A DNA stretch of 64,000 nucleotides from CAWFGS01 sp963815535 (GTDB lineage Bacteria; Pseudomonadota; Alphaproteobacteria; Sphingomonadales; Sphingomonadaceae): assembly GCA_963815535.1 (NCBI GenBank), contig CAWFGS010000006.1:199881-263880 (forward strand). Reading direction: 5' to 3'. Below, piece after piece: positions 1 through 9,118 of this stretch. The notes beneath the pieces were generated by a model. That model saw only the letters and a program-made list of their open reading frames with translations. It had not been told where the DNA came from and did no database searches. The translations under genes were made by a program, and so were the position numbers. Every line of letters starts with the position of its first letter. Within the stretch, counting starts at the first letter, position 1.

Positions 1-107
1 AGATCGTCCAGCACGACGGAGCTTAGCGCATTCAACGCTTTGGGGCGGTTAAGCGTAACGAGCGTGACCGCGCCTTGCGTTTCGACGGTGATCGTTTCGT
101 AGGTCAT
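1..107 (-). CDS. Enoyl-CoA hydratase, N-terminal fragment (cut by window edge)
   Basis: Only the first 35 codons lie in the window. Translation from the ATG at 105-107 gives a crotonase-family N-terminus with the hallmark TLNRPKALNAL, which begins the CoA-binding fold of enoyl-CoA hydratases. A GGAG ribosome-binding site sits just upstream of the ATG. It lies downstream of an isobutyryl-CoA dehydrogenase and a 3-hydroxyisobutyryl-CoA hydrolase on the same strand, so it probably hydrates methacrylyl-CoA in valine breakdown. The first point is seen; the substrate is inferred from context. The gap to the upstream gene holds a palindromic repeat, so it could have its own promoter. Confidence 0.8.
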   Translation of the reverse strand, partial: MTYETITVETQGAVTLVTLNRPKALNALSSVVLDD

Positions 108-115
108 TTGTTACT

Positions 116-200
116 CCGTCGTTCCAGCGAATGCAGGAACCTTTATCACAAGAGGGCAAGAGCGGCTGCCACCGATCCCGGCTTTCGCGGGGATGACGAT
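116..200. repeat. Intergenic palindromic repeat, copy 1
   Basis: Two arms, about 116-141 and 174-200, flank an unrelated centre. The right arm contains CCCGGCTTTCGCGGGGATGA. The left arm is a degenerate inverted version (CGTCGTTCCAGCGAATGCAGG). The same two-arm arrangement occurs at 46747-46827. It occupies the gap between two crotonase genes and touches the stop codon at 200. It resembles the dispersed REP-like elements common in sphingomonad intergenic regions; that family link is from memory. Confidence 0.6.
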
Positions 201-1249
201 CATGTCAGCGGCGTCCACTCTTCCCCATCGGGCAGGGGAGCAAAAATGCTGTCGATCAGATCATCGCCGACTTCTTCGGGCGTTGCCGGGTTCCATTGGG
301 GATCGCCGGTTTTATCGACGATGACCGCGCGTACGCCTTCGGCAAAGTCGGGACGCAACAGCACGCGCGATCCAATGCGGTATTCCATCGCCATATTGTC
401 GGCGAAATCCGTCATCTTCGCACTGGCCGCCAGTTGGCGAAGCGCGACCTTGCAGGTTTGCGGGCTTTTCGTGCCGAGAGTATCGCGTTCCTTATGCGCC
501 CAGTCGCTGTCTTCGGCTTCCAGCGATGCCAGAATATCCTCGTACCGGTCGGACGCGAAATGCTTCGCTATCTTTTCCGCATTTTCCTCGATCCTGGCTT
601 TCGGCGGGCTGCCGACCATTTCCGACAGCACGCCCCCGATTCGGTCCGGCTTTTCGATAATGCGCGCTTTGGCATCCGCCAGAAGTTCGCTCGGCACGTA
701 ATGCGTGGCCAATCCAGCCCACAGACATTCCGCCCCATCCAACCGAGCGCCGGTCAGCGCCAGAAATTGACCCAACCTGCCGCCGAGGCGCGACAGATGC
801 CATCCGCCGCCGACATCGGGAAACAGGCCGATGCCTGTTTCCGGCATGGCGAAACGCGTGTTTTGCGTCGCAACGCGGAACTTCGCGGGTAGGGCGATGC
901 CGACTCCGCCGCCCATCGTAATACCGTCCATGAACGCAACGATAGGCTTGGCATAGGTCATCAACTGATGATTGAGGCGGTATTCGTCGTGAAAGAATTT
1001 GCGCCCGCTGACGCCGCCATCTTCCAATGCCGACTTACGCAACAGGTTTATATCGCCGCCGGCACAGAAACCGCGCCCTTCCGCATGGTCGAGGATGATC
1101 GCTTCCACACCGTCATCGTCCGCCCATTCAGTCAGCGCCGCGCTCATGGCGTGGCACATATCGAGCGTCAGGGCGTGAATGGCCTTCGGCCGGTTCAGCG
1201 AAATATGGCCGATGCGGCCGTGTTTATGAATGTGAATCTGGTCGGTCAT
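200..1249 (-). CDS. 3-hydroxyisobutyryl-CoA hydrolase
   Basis: This crotonase-superfamily protein of 349 aa is predicted to hydrolyse 3-hydroxyisobutyryl-CoA to the free acid in valine catabolism. It carries the N-terminal SLNRPKAIHAL element, the oxyanion-hole segment GRGFCAGGDI and the FMDGITMGGGVG and PETGIGLFPDVGGG blocks typical of the HIBCH branch rather than simple hydratases. The start chosen is the ATG at 1247-1249 (MTDQIHIH), 11 bp after the stop of the upstream dehydrogenase. A longer open frame to 1348 would overlap that gene and its extra residues look non-coding. It is co-oriented with mmsA and isobutyryl-CoA dehydrogenase, which supports the assignment. No frameshift is seen. 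Confidence 0.88.
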   Translation of the reverse strand: MTDQIHIHKHGRIGHISLNRPKAIHALTLDMCHAMSAALTEWADDDGVEAIILDHAEGRGFCAGGDINLLRKSALEDGGVSGRKFFHDEYRLNHQLMTYAKPIVAFMDGITMGGGVGIALPAKFRVATQNTRFAMPETGIGLFPDVGGGWHLSRLGGRLGQFLALTGARLDGAECLWAGLATHYVPSELLADAKARIIEKPDRIGGVLSEMVGSPPKARIEENAEKIAKHFASDRYEDILASLEAEDSDWAHKERDTLGTKSPQTCKVALRQLAASAKMTDFADNMAMEYRIGSRVLLRPDFAEGVRAVIVDKTGDPQWNPATPEEVGDDLIDSIFAPLPDGEEWTPLT

Positions 1250-1260
1250 ATCGGAACCCC

Positions 1261-2406
1261 TCACTGCCGCAACAGGTCGCGGCCGACGATCATCCGCATG
1301 ACCTGGTTCGTGCCTTCCAGAATGGAATGGACCCGCAAATCGCGCCAAAACCGTTCGATGGGGTAGTCTTTGAGATATCCATACCCCCCGAACAATTGCA
1401 GCGCATCGTTCACGATCTTGCTGCCATTGTCGGTCGCCAGCCGCTTCGCCATTGCGGAAAAGCGCGATTTGTCGGGCGCGTTGTCGGTCACCTTGGCGGC
1501 GGCGAGGTAGAGCAGTGCGCGCGCAGCCTCGAGATCGGTGGCCATATCAGCCAGCATGAACTGCGTATTCTGAAACTCCGCCACAGCCTGGCCGAATTGC
1601 TGGCGTTCCTTGGTATAGGCGATCGCTTCGTCCAAACAGCGTTGCGCGCCGCCCAGCGAACAGGCACCGATGTTCAGACGCCCGCCGTCCAGGCCCATCA
1701 TGGCGAAGCGGAATCCTTCGCCTTCCGCCCCGACGCGATTGGCCACCGGCACGCGCGCATCTTCGAACACGACCTGCGCCGTGGGGGAGGCGTTCCAGCC
1801 CAGCTTGCGTTCCGGAGCGCCGAAGCTGACGCCGGGCGTGTCCTTGTCGACGACCAGGCACGACACGCCTTGCGTCTTGTGATCGCCCGTACGGACCATC
1901 GTGACATAGACATCGTTGACGCCGCCGCCCGAAATGAACTGTTTCGTGCCGTTCAGCACGTAATGGTCGCCGTCGAGCCGCGCGGAGGTTTTCAGCGCCG
2001 AGGCATCCGATCCGCTGCCCGGTTCGGTCAGGCAATAGGATGCGATCTTGTCCATCGAAACCAGATCGGGCAGATAACGCGCCTTGATATCTTCGCCCCC
2101 GAACCGGTCGATCATCCAGGCGGCCATGTTGTGGATTGAGATGAACGCGCTGGTGGTGGGGCAGCCATAGGCCATCGCCTCCATGATCAACGCCGCCTCC
2201 AACCGGCCAAGGCCGATGCCGCCCAATTCCTCGCTGACATAGATCGCGCCGAAGCCGAGCTCCGCCGTCGATTGGATGACGTCGCGGGGGAAATGCTTTT
2301 TCTCGTCCCATTCGCCGGCGTAAGGGGTGATGTTGTCGGCGGTGAACCGCTGCGCCATATCCTGAATGGCCAGCTGATCGTCGGTAAGTGCGAATTGTCC
2401 TGTCAT
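1261..2406 (-). CDS. Acyl-CoA dehydrogenase, probable isobutyryl-CoA dehydrogenase
   Basis: A full-length 381-aa flavoprotein dehydrogenase. Seen features are the FAD/substrate signature CLTEPGSGSDA, the second family signature QLFGGYGYLKDYPIERFWRD, and the catalytic-base motif SILEGTNQVM, with the glutamate near residue 364. It should oxidise isobutyryl-CoA to methacrylyl-CoA. The specificity is inferred from its neighbours, mmsA upstream and 3-hydroxyisobutyryl-CoA hydrolase 11 bp downstream; a short-branched-chain dehydrogenase is the alternative. The start at 2404-2406 gives a normal family N-terminus. The frame is intact, in contrast to mmsA. Confidence 0.88.
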   Translation of the reverse strand: MTGQFALTDDQLAIQDMAQRFTADNITPYAGEWDEKKHFPRDVIQSTAELGFGAIYVSEELGGIGLGRLEAALIMEAMAYGCPTTSAFISIHNMAAWMIDRFGGEDIKARYLPDLVSMDKIASYCLTEPGSGSDASALKTSARLDGDHYVLNGTKQFISGGGVNDVYVTMVRTGDHKTQGVSCLVVDKDTPGVSFGAPERKLGWNASPTAQVVFEDARVPVANRVGAEGEGFRFAMMGLDGGRLNIGACSLGGAQRCLDEAIAYTKERQQFGQAVAEFQNTQFMLADMATDLEAARALLYLAAAKVTDNAPDKSRFSAMAKRLATDNGSKIVNDALQLFGGYGYLKDYPIERFWRDLRVHSILEGTNQVMRMIVGRDLLRQ

Positions 2407-2477
2407 GCCGCGTGCTTAAAGGAAGCGGGCACGATGTGCATCCATTTTCGCGAGCGATTTATGCGAGGCGCCGGTGG

Positions 2478-2960
2478 TCATCCGGGGCAGCGGGTCAGCC
2501 GAATTGCGTCGTCGGTAGCTTTGTTGTCCGCATGAAACACGGTCAGCCCGCTGTCGTCGTCATCCAAAGTCAGGCGCAGACGTTCCTGCCAGGTTTCGCC
2601 TTCGCCTTCCATATCCAACGACACGACGACATTGCGGGTATCACGCGGCGCGATGTCGGTGACAGTGCCGACGGATTCGTAAAAGCCAAGCGTTCGCGGT
2701 TGCACTTCCAGTCGCAAATCGGATGCAGGGTCGCACGTCCCCTGTTCGTAATCCCATACGCCCAACATGGTTGCGGGAATGGCTTTGGGCAGCGGTGCGG
2801 GTTCCGGCGCAGGCTTCTCCGCCGGTTCGGGCGCGGCGACGGGCGCTGCACTTTGAGCCGCAGGTTCGCCATCAACCGGCGCGACTTCTCCGCCCCCGCA
2901 AGCGGTCAGGGCAGCGGCCGCGACGATTGCAGATAGAAAAGAACCTGTTCGCATGGCCAT
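2478..2960 (-). CDS. Predicted lipoprotein within valine operon
   Basis: A protein of about 160 aa with a lipoprotein signal: a basic start (MAMRTGS), a hydrophobic stretch and the lipobox LTAC near residue 19-22. A Pro/Ala/Glu-rich linker of about 45 residues follows (PAAQSAAPVAAPEPAEKPAPEPAP), then a small globular domain. That domain contains a MLGVWDYEQGTCDPASD segment, where GVW and a Cys suggest a lipocalin- or META-like small beta domain, but I do not recognise the family. It starts 7 bp after the mmsA stop, so it is probably co-transcribed with valine catabolic enzymes. Two in-frame ATGs (2960 and 2954) are possible starts. Function unknown. Confidence 0.72.
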   Translation of the reverse strand: MAMRTGSFLSAIVAAAALTACGGGEVAPVDGEPAAQSAAPVAAPEPAEKPAPEPAPLPKAIPATMLGVWDYEQGTCDPASDLRLEVQPRTLGFYESVGTVTDIAPRDTRNVVVSLDMEGEGETWQERLRLTLDDDDSGLTVFHADNKATDDAIRLTRCPG

Positions 2961-2967
2961 CGTGCCG

Positions 2968-4471
2968 TCAGCCCATCGTCGGAATGACGAAGGCGTTTTC
3001 CTGTGCCCCGTCTGCCGATCCATCGGGCCAGCGCTGGGTCACCGTCTTGACCTTGGTCCAGAACTTCAGCCCCTCCATACCGTGCTGGTTGGTATCGCCG
3101 AACGCGCTGCGCTTCCAACCGCCGAAGCTGTGATAGGCGACGGGGACGGGAATGGGCACGTTGATGCCGACCATGCCGACTTGCACGCGCGCCGCAAATT
3201 CGCGCGCGGCGTGGCCGTTTCGCGTGAAGATCGCCACGCCATTGCCGTATTGGTGTTCGCTGGGCAGGCGCACCGCCTCGTCGAAATCCTTCGCGCGGAC
3301 GATCTGCAGAACGGGGCCGAAGATTTCCTCGCGATAGGATTCCATGTCCGGCGTTACACGGTCGATCAAAGTGGGACCGACGAAGAAGCCCTTTTCATGA
3401 CCCTGCAATGAAAACCCGCGACCATCGACGACGATTTCGCCGCCTTCCTGTTCCGCCGTGTCGATCCAGCCTTCCACTCGCGCTTTGTGTTCGGCAGTGA
3501 CCACCGGGCCGTAATCCGCGTCCGCATCGGAAGATATCCCGACGCGCATTTTCTCGATGGCGGGGATCATCTTATCGCGCAGACGGTCGGCGGTATCCTC
3601 GCCCACCGGCACCACCACCGGCAGGGCCATGCAGCGTTCGCCCGCACTGCCGAATGCAGCACCCGACAGATCGTTCACGACCTGATCCAAATCCGCATCG
3701 GGCAGCACGATACCGTGGTTCTTCGCGCCGCCCATCGCCTGCACCCGCTTGCCCGCCGCGACGCCGCGTTTGTAGACGTAATGCGCGATATCGGACGACC
3801 CGACGAAACTGACACCCGACAATGTCCGCATGGTCGAGGATGGCATCGACCATTTCCTTGTCGCCATGCACGACCTGCAAAATCCCTTCGGGTGCGCCGG
3901 CTTCCACCATCAGTTCGGCCAGACGCACGGGTACGGACGGATCGCGCTCGCTGGGTTTCAGAATGAAAGCGTTGCCCGCCGCTATGGCCACGCCGAACAT
4001 CCACATCGGGATCATGGCGGGGAAATTGAACGGTGTGATGCCCGCGCCGATGCCCAATGGCTGGCGCATGGAGAACACATCGATGCCCGGCCCGGCCCCT
4101 TGCGTATATTCACCCTTCAGCGCGTGCGGCACGCCGCAGGCGAACTCGATCACGTCCAGCCCGCGCTGCACATCGCCGCGCGCATCGGCGATCACCTTGC
4201 CGTGTTCGCTGCTGAGCAGCGCGGCGAGGTTTTCCATGTCCGCTTCGACCAGCCGTTTGAATTCGAACATGACGCGGGCGCGCTTTTGCGGATTGGTGGC
4301 CGCCCAACCCGGTTGCGCTTCCTTCGCGGCGGCAACTGCCCGATCTAGCAATGCTGCGTCGCCGAGAGGAACCTGTGCCTGAACCTCGCCCCGGTTGGGG
4401 TCCATCACATCGTGCATCCGCCCTGCTGCGGACGAATGGCCACCGGCGATGAAATGATTGATCTGGCGCAT
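2968..4471 (-). CDS. mmsA: Methylmalonate-semialdehyde dehydrogenase (CoA-acylating), frameshifted
   Basis: Converts methylmalonate semialdehyde to propionyl-CoA with NAD+ and CoA, the last step of valine degradation. The N-terminal part (MRQINHFIAGG, then PFNFPAMIPMWMFG and FILKPSERDPS) and the C-terminal part (FVGSS nucleotide site, catalytic Cys in GERCMALPVVVP, EEIFGPVLQIVRA) match the family. They lie in two frames that meet near 3820. Removing one base restores ADI-SGVSFVGSS and gives about 500 aa, the normal length. It has a GGGGAT ribosome-binding site and is the first gene of the leftward valine operon. The frameshift is probably a sequence error because all motifs survive. Confidence 0.9.
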
Positions 4472-4607
4472 GAAGCTATCCCCGTCGCGAATATGATTTT
4501 GCGTGTCGTCATACGCATGCGCGATGGGCGAGGAAACCCTTGTGCCGGTGCGAAAGGCAAATTGACCCGCGCGGCCGGTTCGGGCAAAGGCAACGCCGTC
4601 GCGATCG

Positions 4608-4681
4608 GCGGGTGTAGCTCAATGGTAGAGCTTTTGCTTCCCAAGCAAGTGACGAGGGTTCGATTCCCTTCACCCGCTCCA
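4608..4681 (+). tRNA. tRNA-Gly (anticodon CCC)
   Basis: A complete cloverleaf can be folded. The acceptor stem is GCGGGTG/CACCCGC, the D arm is TAGCTCAATGGTAGAGC, and the anticodon stem TTTGC/GCAAG encloses the loop TTCCCAA (anticodon CCC). The T arm is GAGGGTTCGATTCCCTT, and the CCA end is encoded (4679-4681). It reads Gly codon GGG. It sits between the divergent mmsA operon and a lipoprotein gene. No integrase or duplicated 3' end is visible beside it. Confidence 0.96.
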
Positions 4682-4736
4682 TGCGGCGGCGGACACTACG
4701 GGGCGGATGGACCATTCCGCATCGTTGTAGTTATCG

Positions 4737-5249
4737 TCATCGTGCCGAAAGCAACGGCTGGTCGCCGCGCAGCAATATCAGCGTATCGCCATCGATCATC
4801 ACGCGGTCGGCTGCGCCCAATGCCGTGAGGAAGTCGGCCTCCAGCGTCATTATCGGGTCCGGGCAGGCTTTGCGCGAACTGGTGATCGCCAGGATGGTCA
4901 GATCGTTTTCCGTGATCCGATACCGGGCGCGATAGGTGTTGCAGCCAGCTTTGCCCGTTACGATGCCATCGTCCCGAAACTGGATCGTCGGGGCATTTTC
5001 GGCAGGCATCGTTCGTTCACCGACCGTTGCGATCGTGCGCGGTCTGCCGACCAGATTGGCGGGCAGCTCGTCGTTGGCGTTGCCACCCAAGGCGCGGCTC
5101 AACACGCCGCGTGGCGCGGTGGCATCGCTCTGACCGGTTGCCGTGGTTTGCAATGGTTCGCCAGCCAGCCCGCTCCCCCCATCCGCAACGCAAGCGGACA
5201 GCATGATTACCGGGACGCACAAGGGCAGTTTGCCAACCAGTAAAGACAT
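4737..5249 (-). CDS. META/HslJ-domain lipoprotein
   Basis: A small outer-membrane-type lipoprotein of about 170 aa. Starting at the ATG 5247-5249, which has a GGGAGA ribosome-binding site 9 bp upstream, it begins with a short signal peptide ending in the lipobox LSAC. The C-terminal half has the META/HslJ pattern: PTIQFRDDGIVTGKAGCNTY followed by ACPDPIMTLEADFLTAL and a final LILLRGDQPLL. This family includes E. coli HslJ, linked to novobiocin resistance and heat shock. A longer frame to 5312 is open but lacks a signal at its start. It is divergent from the autotransporter gene at 5394, so 5250-5393 should hold both promoters. Confidence 0.78.
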   Translation of the reverse strand: MSLLVGKLPLCVPVIMLSACVADGGSGLAGEPLQTTATGQSDATAPRGVLSRALGGNANDELPANLVGRPRTIATVGERTMPAENAPTIQFRDDGIVTGKAGCNTYRARYRITENDLTILAITSSRKACPDPIMTLEADFLTALGAADRVMIDGDTLILLRGDQPLLSAR

Positions 5250-5393
5250 ACGAAATCTCCCGTTCGCCGCCGCCCTGCCGCCGCAAGCCAAAATGCGTTG
5301 CGAAAATACCATAGTTTTCGCGCTTTATTTCCATTCGCGCGGTGAGTCACAATTATTTGCACTTTTCGGGAACCTTCCCACTGGTGCGGTGCC

Positions 5394-8300
5394 GTGATGT
5401 CTCATACACCCCGTTCCATGTCGGCATTCAGGCCGATCCGCAACCTTGCCAACCGAATGGGGTCATCCATGTCCAACCGCACCACCGCCACCCGTAACAT
5501 TCTGCGCCTGTCCGCCGCGTCCATCGCGTTGGCGACAGTCGCCAGCCCCGCCTTCGCGCAAGGAACCGATACGGGCGTTACCGGCCCGCCCGAATCATCG
5601 ATCCATTCGCCCCACGATACCGGCGCCGCGCCTGTGGCGCCGCCGGTCGCGACGGAGCATGTGCCGCAGATCGTAATCAACGACAATTTCACGCCCGGTC
5701 AGGCGGTCGATCCGGTCGATGAAATCAACGGCATCGGCCAATTGGTGACCGACAATCTGGCGGAAGGCGGCGGTGTCGGCCTGTGCACCGGGTCGCTGAT
5801 CAATCCGCGTATGGTACTGTTCGCGGCACATTGCGTGAACTCCCGCCCGGCAACGGCATACGGCCCCGGTGGCAAAGCGATCGGCGTCGGTTTCGAAACC
5901 GACACGTTCCCCGGCATTCTCGCTTGGATCGGCAGCGGCAATTCGACCTCGCTCGCCAACAATTTCTACAACATCAATTCCATCGTTTACGATCCGCGCT
6001 CGCTGGCGCTCGGCCCCGATCTGAACTTTCTGGAAGCGGACATCGCGATCGCCACGCTCGATACGCCTGCATCCAACATCCCGACATGGACGATGCTGTT
6101 TTCGCCCTTGCCCGCGCCCGATTCTATCGGTCTGACGACCGGCACGGACTACCATGTCAAACTCACCGGTTACGGCGCCAACGGCACCGGCACGCTGGGC
6201 AGCAATGGCGGGATCGACTTCCGCCGCCGCAGCGCGGAAAACGTGCTGGGCATTCTGGGTTCGCTGGACGATGTCGATACGTTCCTGTTCGGTCAGCCGA
6301 GCGGTCTGCCGCAGAACCTCTACATGATCGATTTCGACGATCCGACCCGTGACACGCCAACGGACAACCCCTTCGATTTCAACGTATTCCGCGACGCGGC
6401 ATTGCCCGAAGAAGGCATTACGGCGGGCGGCGATTCGGGTGGTCCGCTGATCATCGACGAGGCATTCGGCCCCGGCGTCGAAACGATCATCGGCGTGTTG
6501 TCCGGCGGCACGCGCTATTTCGGCGCGCAGCCCCGCGACAGTTACGGCACCAGTTCGTTCTATCAGCCTTTGTACCTCTATTGGGATTACATCGTCGCGA
6601 ACAATCCATACCATTACGTCAGCGCCCAGGCGGGTGACGGCAACTGGACCGATCCCACGCACTGGGTGACCAATATCGATCCCGCCTATCAGGTGATCGG
6701 CGCGGATGGCGGCCTGGTCAACGGGTTGCCCGATGTGGTCGGCGAAGGCCCCGACGGTGTGGATGGCAAGTTCGGCCAGATCTGCGTTCAGGGCTTCGGC
6801 ATCAACGAATGCGTCGATCTCAACACCGGCGAAAGCATCGTAGACGATCAGCCCGTTCCGATTACGGACGAAGAACCCGAATTCGCCAGCCGGACCACGA
6901 ACGGCATGGCCAATGTCGATCTGACCGGCGTATTGGGCGGCGATACGGCACTCACCCGCACCGCAGCGGCGGATACGCCCGAAGATGGTGACGCAGGTTC
7001 GGTCACGACGATGGACGTCGGAACCGCAGAAGTGCCCGCACCGACTTTCGCCAATGGCTTGCCGGGCGCGAGCGGCTTCGTGCCACAGAACTTCGACGGC
7101 GACCGGGTGTCGGGCGTGCAGCCAAGCTATTTCGACGTGACGCTGTCGGCTGCCGGAACCACCACCCTGGACGAAGCGGTCACCATCGACCGGCTGACCG
7201 TGGCGGGAATGGATGCCGGCCTCGACATCACCGATGACGGTACTCTGCTGTCGCTGATCGACGTAACGCAATTCGCTGGGTCGGTGAATGTGGACGGCAC
7301 GTTGGCGAGCGTCGGCGATTACGCAGTGATCGGCGGCTTCCTGTCGGGCAGCGGCCTTGTGATCTCGCCATTCGTTACCAATGTCGCCGGCTTTATCGCA
7401 CCCGGTACGATCGGATCGACCGGCACGTTGACCGTGGCGGGCAATCTGATCCTGTCGTCGGGCAGCACGCTGATCATCGATCTGGGCGCGGACGGCGCGG
7501 GCGACCTGCTCGACGTTCGGTCGCTGGACGGGACCGATGAATCGGGCATCGCCAGCCTGGGCGGCAGTGTGATCTTCATGGGTGCGAACGGGTTCCGTCC
7601 GCGAGCGGGCGATATGTCCACGTTCCTGCGTGCCGAAAACGGCATCGTGGGCACGTTCGGCGCGGGCAGTCAGCTATCGGCCATTCTGTTTCCTCAGCTG
7701 ACCTACAGCGACGACAGCGTGTCGGTGGAAATCCTGGCCCGCAATTTCGTGGACGTCATCGATCCCGCATCGCCCATCCAGGCGGGGTTCGCCCAGCTGC
7801 TGGATCAGAACCGCAGCAATTCCGATCAGCTCGATACGCTGTTCGGCGAACTCGATCTGCTGCAGCTCGACGAACTGCGCGGCAATCTGGAACTGTTGGC
7901 CCCACGCACGGAAGCGACGCGGACCGCATTGGCGCGTATGCCCGGCGAAAGCCTGTCGCGCCTCTATCGCGACCGTATTCAGCTGTCGCGGACGGGCGAA
8001 GCGGGCGGCACGCTGACGATGATCGGCCAGCCTGCCGAAATGCTGGCCGCAGCGGGCAATTTCGGTTCGCCGATGGCCTTGCAGGCGGGCAGCAGCGGTT
8101 CTTCCAACTTCGATACCGAAGTGCGCGATGTCGATCTGCCCAGCAATGTCAGCGTGTTCATCGCCGGTGGCTATCTCGACGGTGACTCCTCGCCGCTGCC
8201 GGGCGCGATCAACGGCGGGCGCGATCAGCTGGATGGTTATTTCGGGGCGATCGGCGGCGAAGTCAGCCCGCAGCCCGGCACGGTGGTCGGCGGCTCGCTC

Positions 8301-8972
8301 GCCTACAGCAACACCGACGGGGATGCGGCGTTCGGCCAGAGTGTCGATGGCGAGCTGTACCAGGCGTCCCTTTACGGTGCCTACACCACCAATAGCGGGT
8401 TCATGGTATCGAGCCAGTTCAGCGTCGGGGTGTTCAATTCGGACACGTCGCGTTCCGTTCCAGTCGGCGGCGTGACACAGGATCTGACGCAGAGCGACAG
8501 TTCGTTGACGATCGCGGGCGAAATGAACATCGGCAAGGATTTCGGCAACCCGGACGGCATCGTGCTGACCCCGAATGTCGGCTTGCGCTACGAAAACATC
8601 TTCTTCGATCGGTCCGCCGAACGGGGCGGGGATGCGGCGCTGGTGTTCGATCGGGACAATTACGAAAGCCTGCAAGCGCGTGCCGGTTTGTCGCTGGGTG
8701 GATCGCTCGGCATTATCAAGCCGCGCGTCACCGCGAATTACGTGCATGATTTCCTCGATTCGGGCGAAACCTTCGGCGCGAATTTCGTGGGCGGGATCGG
8801 GCCGAATGCTCGCTTTGCATTGCCGACGAACGATGGCGATTGGGGTGAAGTCGGCGCGGCGGTCCGTATCGGATCGGGCGCGGTCAGCGTCGATCTGGCA
8901 GCGGACACCACGTTCGAACGCAGCGACCTCGATTACCAGACCTACCGCGCGACGCTGAACATCCAGTTCTGA
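5394..8972 (+). CDS. Autotransporter with trypsin-like (S1) protease passenger
   Basis: A protein of 1192 aa, intact. Numbered from 5394 it has a late Sec signal peptide (RNILRLSAASIALATVASPAFA, ending near residue 55), so the ATG at 5469 is an equally good start. The passenger begins with a trypsin-like protease domain whose triad is visible: His146 in FAAHC, Asp216 in EADIAIATL and Ser348 in GGDSGGPLI. Long Gly/Asp/Thr-rich beta-helix-like repeats follow (about 420-800). A C-terminal autotransporter barrel of about 280 residues ends in the terminal phenylalanine of ATLNIQF. It is expected to be secreted to the cell surface as a type Va autotransporter. A strong terminator follows at once. 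Confidence 0.88.
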   Translation: MMSHTPRSMSAFRPIRNLANRMGSSMSNRTTATRNILRLSAASIALATVASPAFAQGTDTGVTGPPESSIHSPHDTGAAPVAPPVATEHVPQIVINDNFTPGQAVDPVDEINGIGQLVTDNLAEGGGVGLCTGSLINPRMVLFAAHCVNSRPATAYGPGGKAIGVGFETDTFPGILAWIGSGNSTSLANNFYNINSIVYDPRSLALGPDLNFLEADIAIATLDTPASNIPTWTMLFSPLPAPDSIGLTTGTDYHVKLTGYGANGTGTLGSNGGIDFRRRSAENVLGILGSLDDVDTFLFGQPSGLPQNLYMIDFDDPTRDTPTDNPFDFNVFRDAALPEEGITAGGDSGGPLIIDEAFGPGVETIIGVLSGGTRYFGAQPRDSYGTSSFYQPLYLYWDYIVANNPYHYVSAQAGDGNWTDPTHWVTNIDPAYQVIGADGGLVNGLPDVVGEGPDGVDGKFGQICVQGFGINECVDLNTGESIVDDQPVPITDEEPEFASRTTNGMANVDLTGVLGGDTALTRTAAADTPEDGDAGSVTTMDVGTAEVPAPTFANGLPGASGFVPQNFDGDRVSGVQPSYFDVTLSAAGTTTLDEAVTIDRLTVAGMDAGLDITDDGTLLSLIDVTQFAGSVNVDGTLASVGDYAVIGGFLSGSGLVISPFVTNVAGFIAPGTIGSTGTLTVAGNLILSSGSTLIIDLGADGAGDLLDVRSLDGTDESGIASLGGSVIFMGANGFRPRAGDMSTFLRAENGIVGTFGAGSQLSAILFPQLTYSDDSVSVEILARNFVDVIDPASPIQAGFAQLLDQNRSNSDQLDTLFGELDLLQLDELRGNLELLAPRTEATRTALARMPGESLSRLYRDRIQLSRTGEAGGTLTMIGQPAEMLAAAGNFGSPMALQAGSSGSSNFDTEVRDVDLPSNVSVFIAGGYLDGDSSPLPGAINGGRDQLDGYFGAIGGEVSPQPGTVVGGSLAYSNTDGDAAFGQSVDGELYQASLYGAYTTNSGFMVSSQFSVGVFNSDTSRSVPVGGVTQDLTQSDSSLTIAGEMNIGKDFGNPDGIVLTPNVGLRYENIFFDRSAERGGDAALVFDRDNYESLQARAGLSLGGSLGIIKPRVTANYVHDFLDSGETFGANFVGGIGPNARFALPTNDGDWGEVGAAVRIGSGAVSVDLAADTTFERSDLDYQTYRATLNIQF

Positions 8973-8994
8973 CGCGCGGCGTAACGAACGAACG

Positions 8995-9028
8995 AAGGGG
9001 CGGGCCGGCAACGGTTCCGCCCCTTTTT
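8995..9028 (+). terminator. Rho-independent terminator after the autotransporter gene
   Basis: The stem AAGGGGCGG (8995-9003) pairs with CCGCCCCTT (9017-9025) around a 13-nt loop and runs into TTTTT. It lies 23 bp after the autotransporter stop codon. Confidence 0.85.
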
Positions 9029-9118
9029 CGTAACTATCGCCAGAATGTCATCGCAGTTTCACATCGCGGGCGTTAATTGGCGACCAAGCCGTTTCGTATT
9101 TCATCGAAAGCCTTTGCC

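Noticed and set aside
4608..4681. tRNA-Gly as attachment site for the 49-51 kb island
   Set aside because: It is 44 kb away, and no duplicated tRNA 3' end is visible near the recombinase.
5595..7271. 558-codon open frame antisense to the autotransporter
   Set aside because: A shadow of the protease gene; composition typical of antisense frames.
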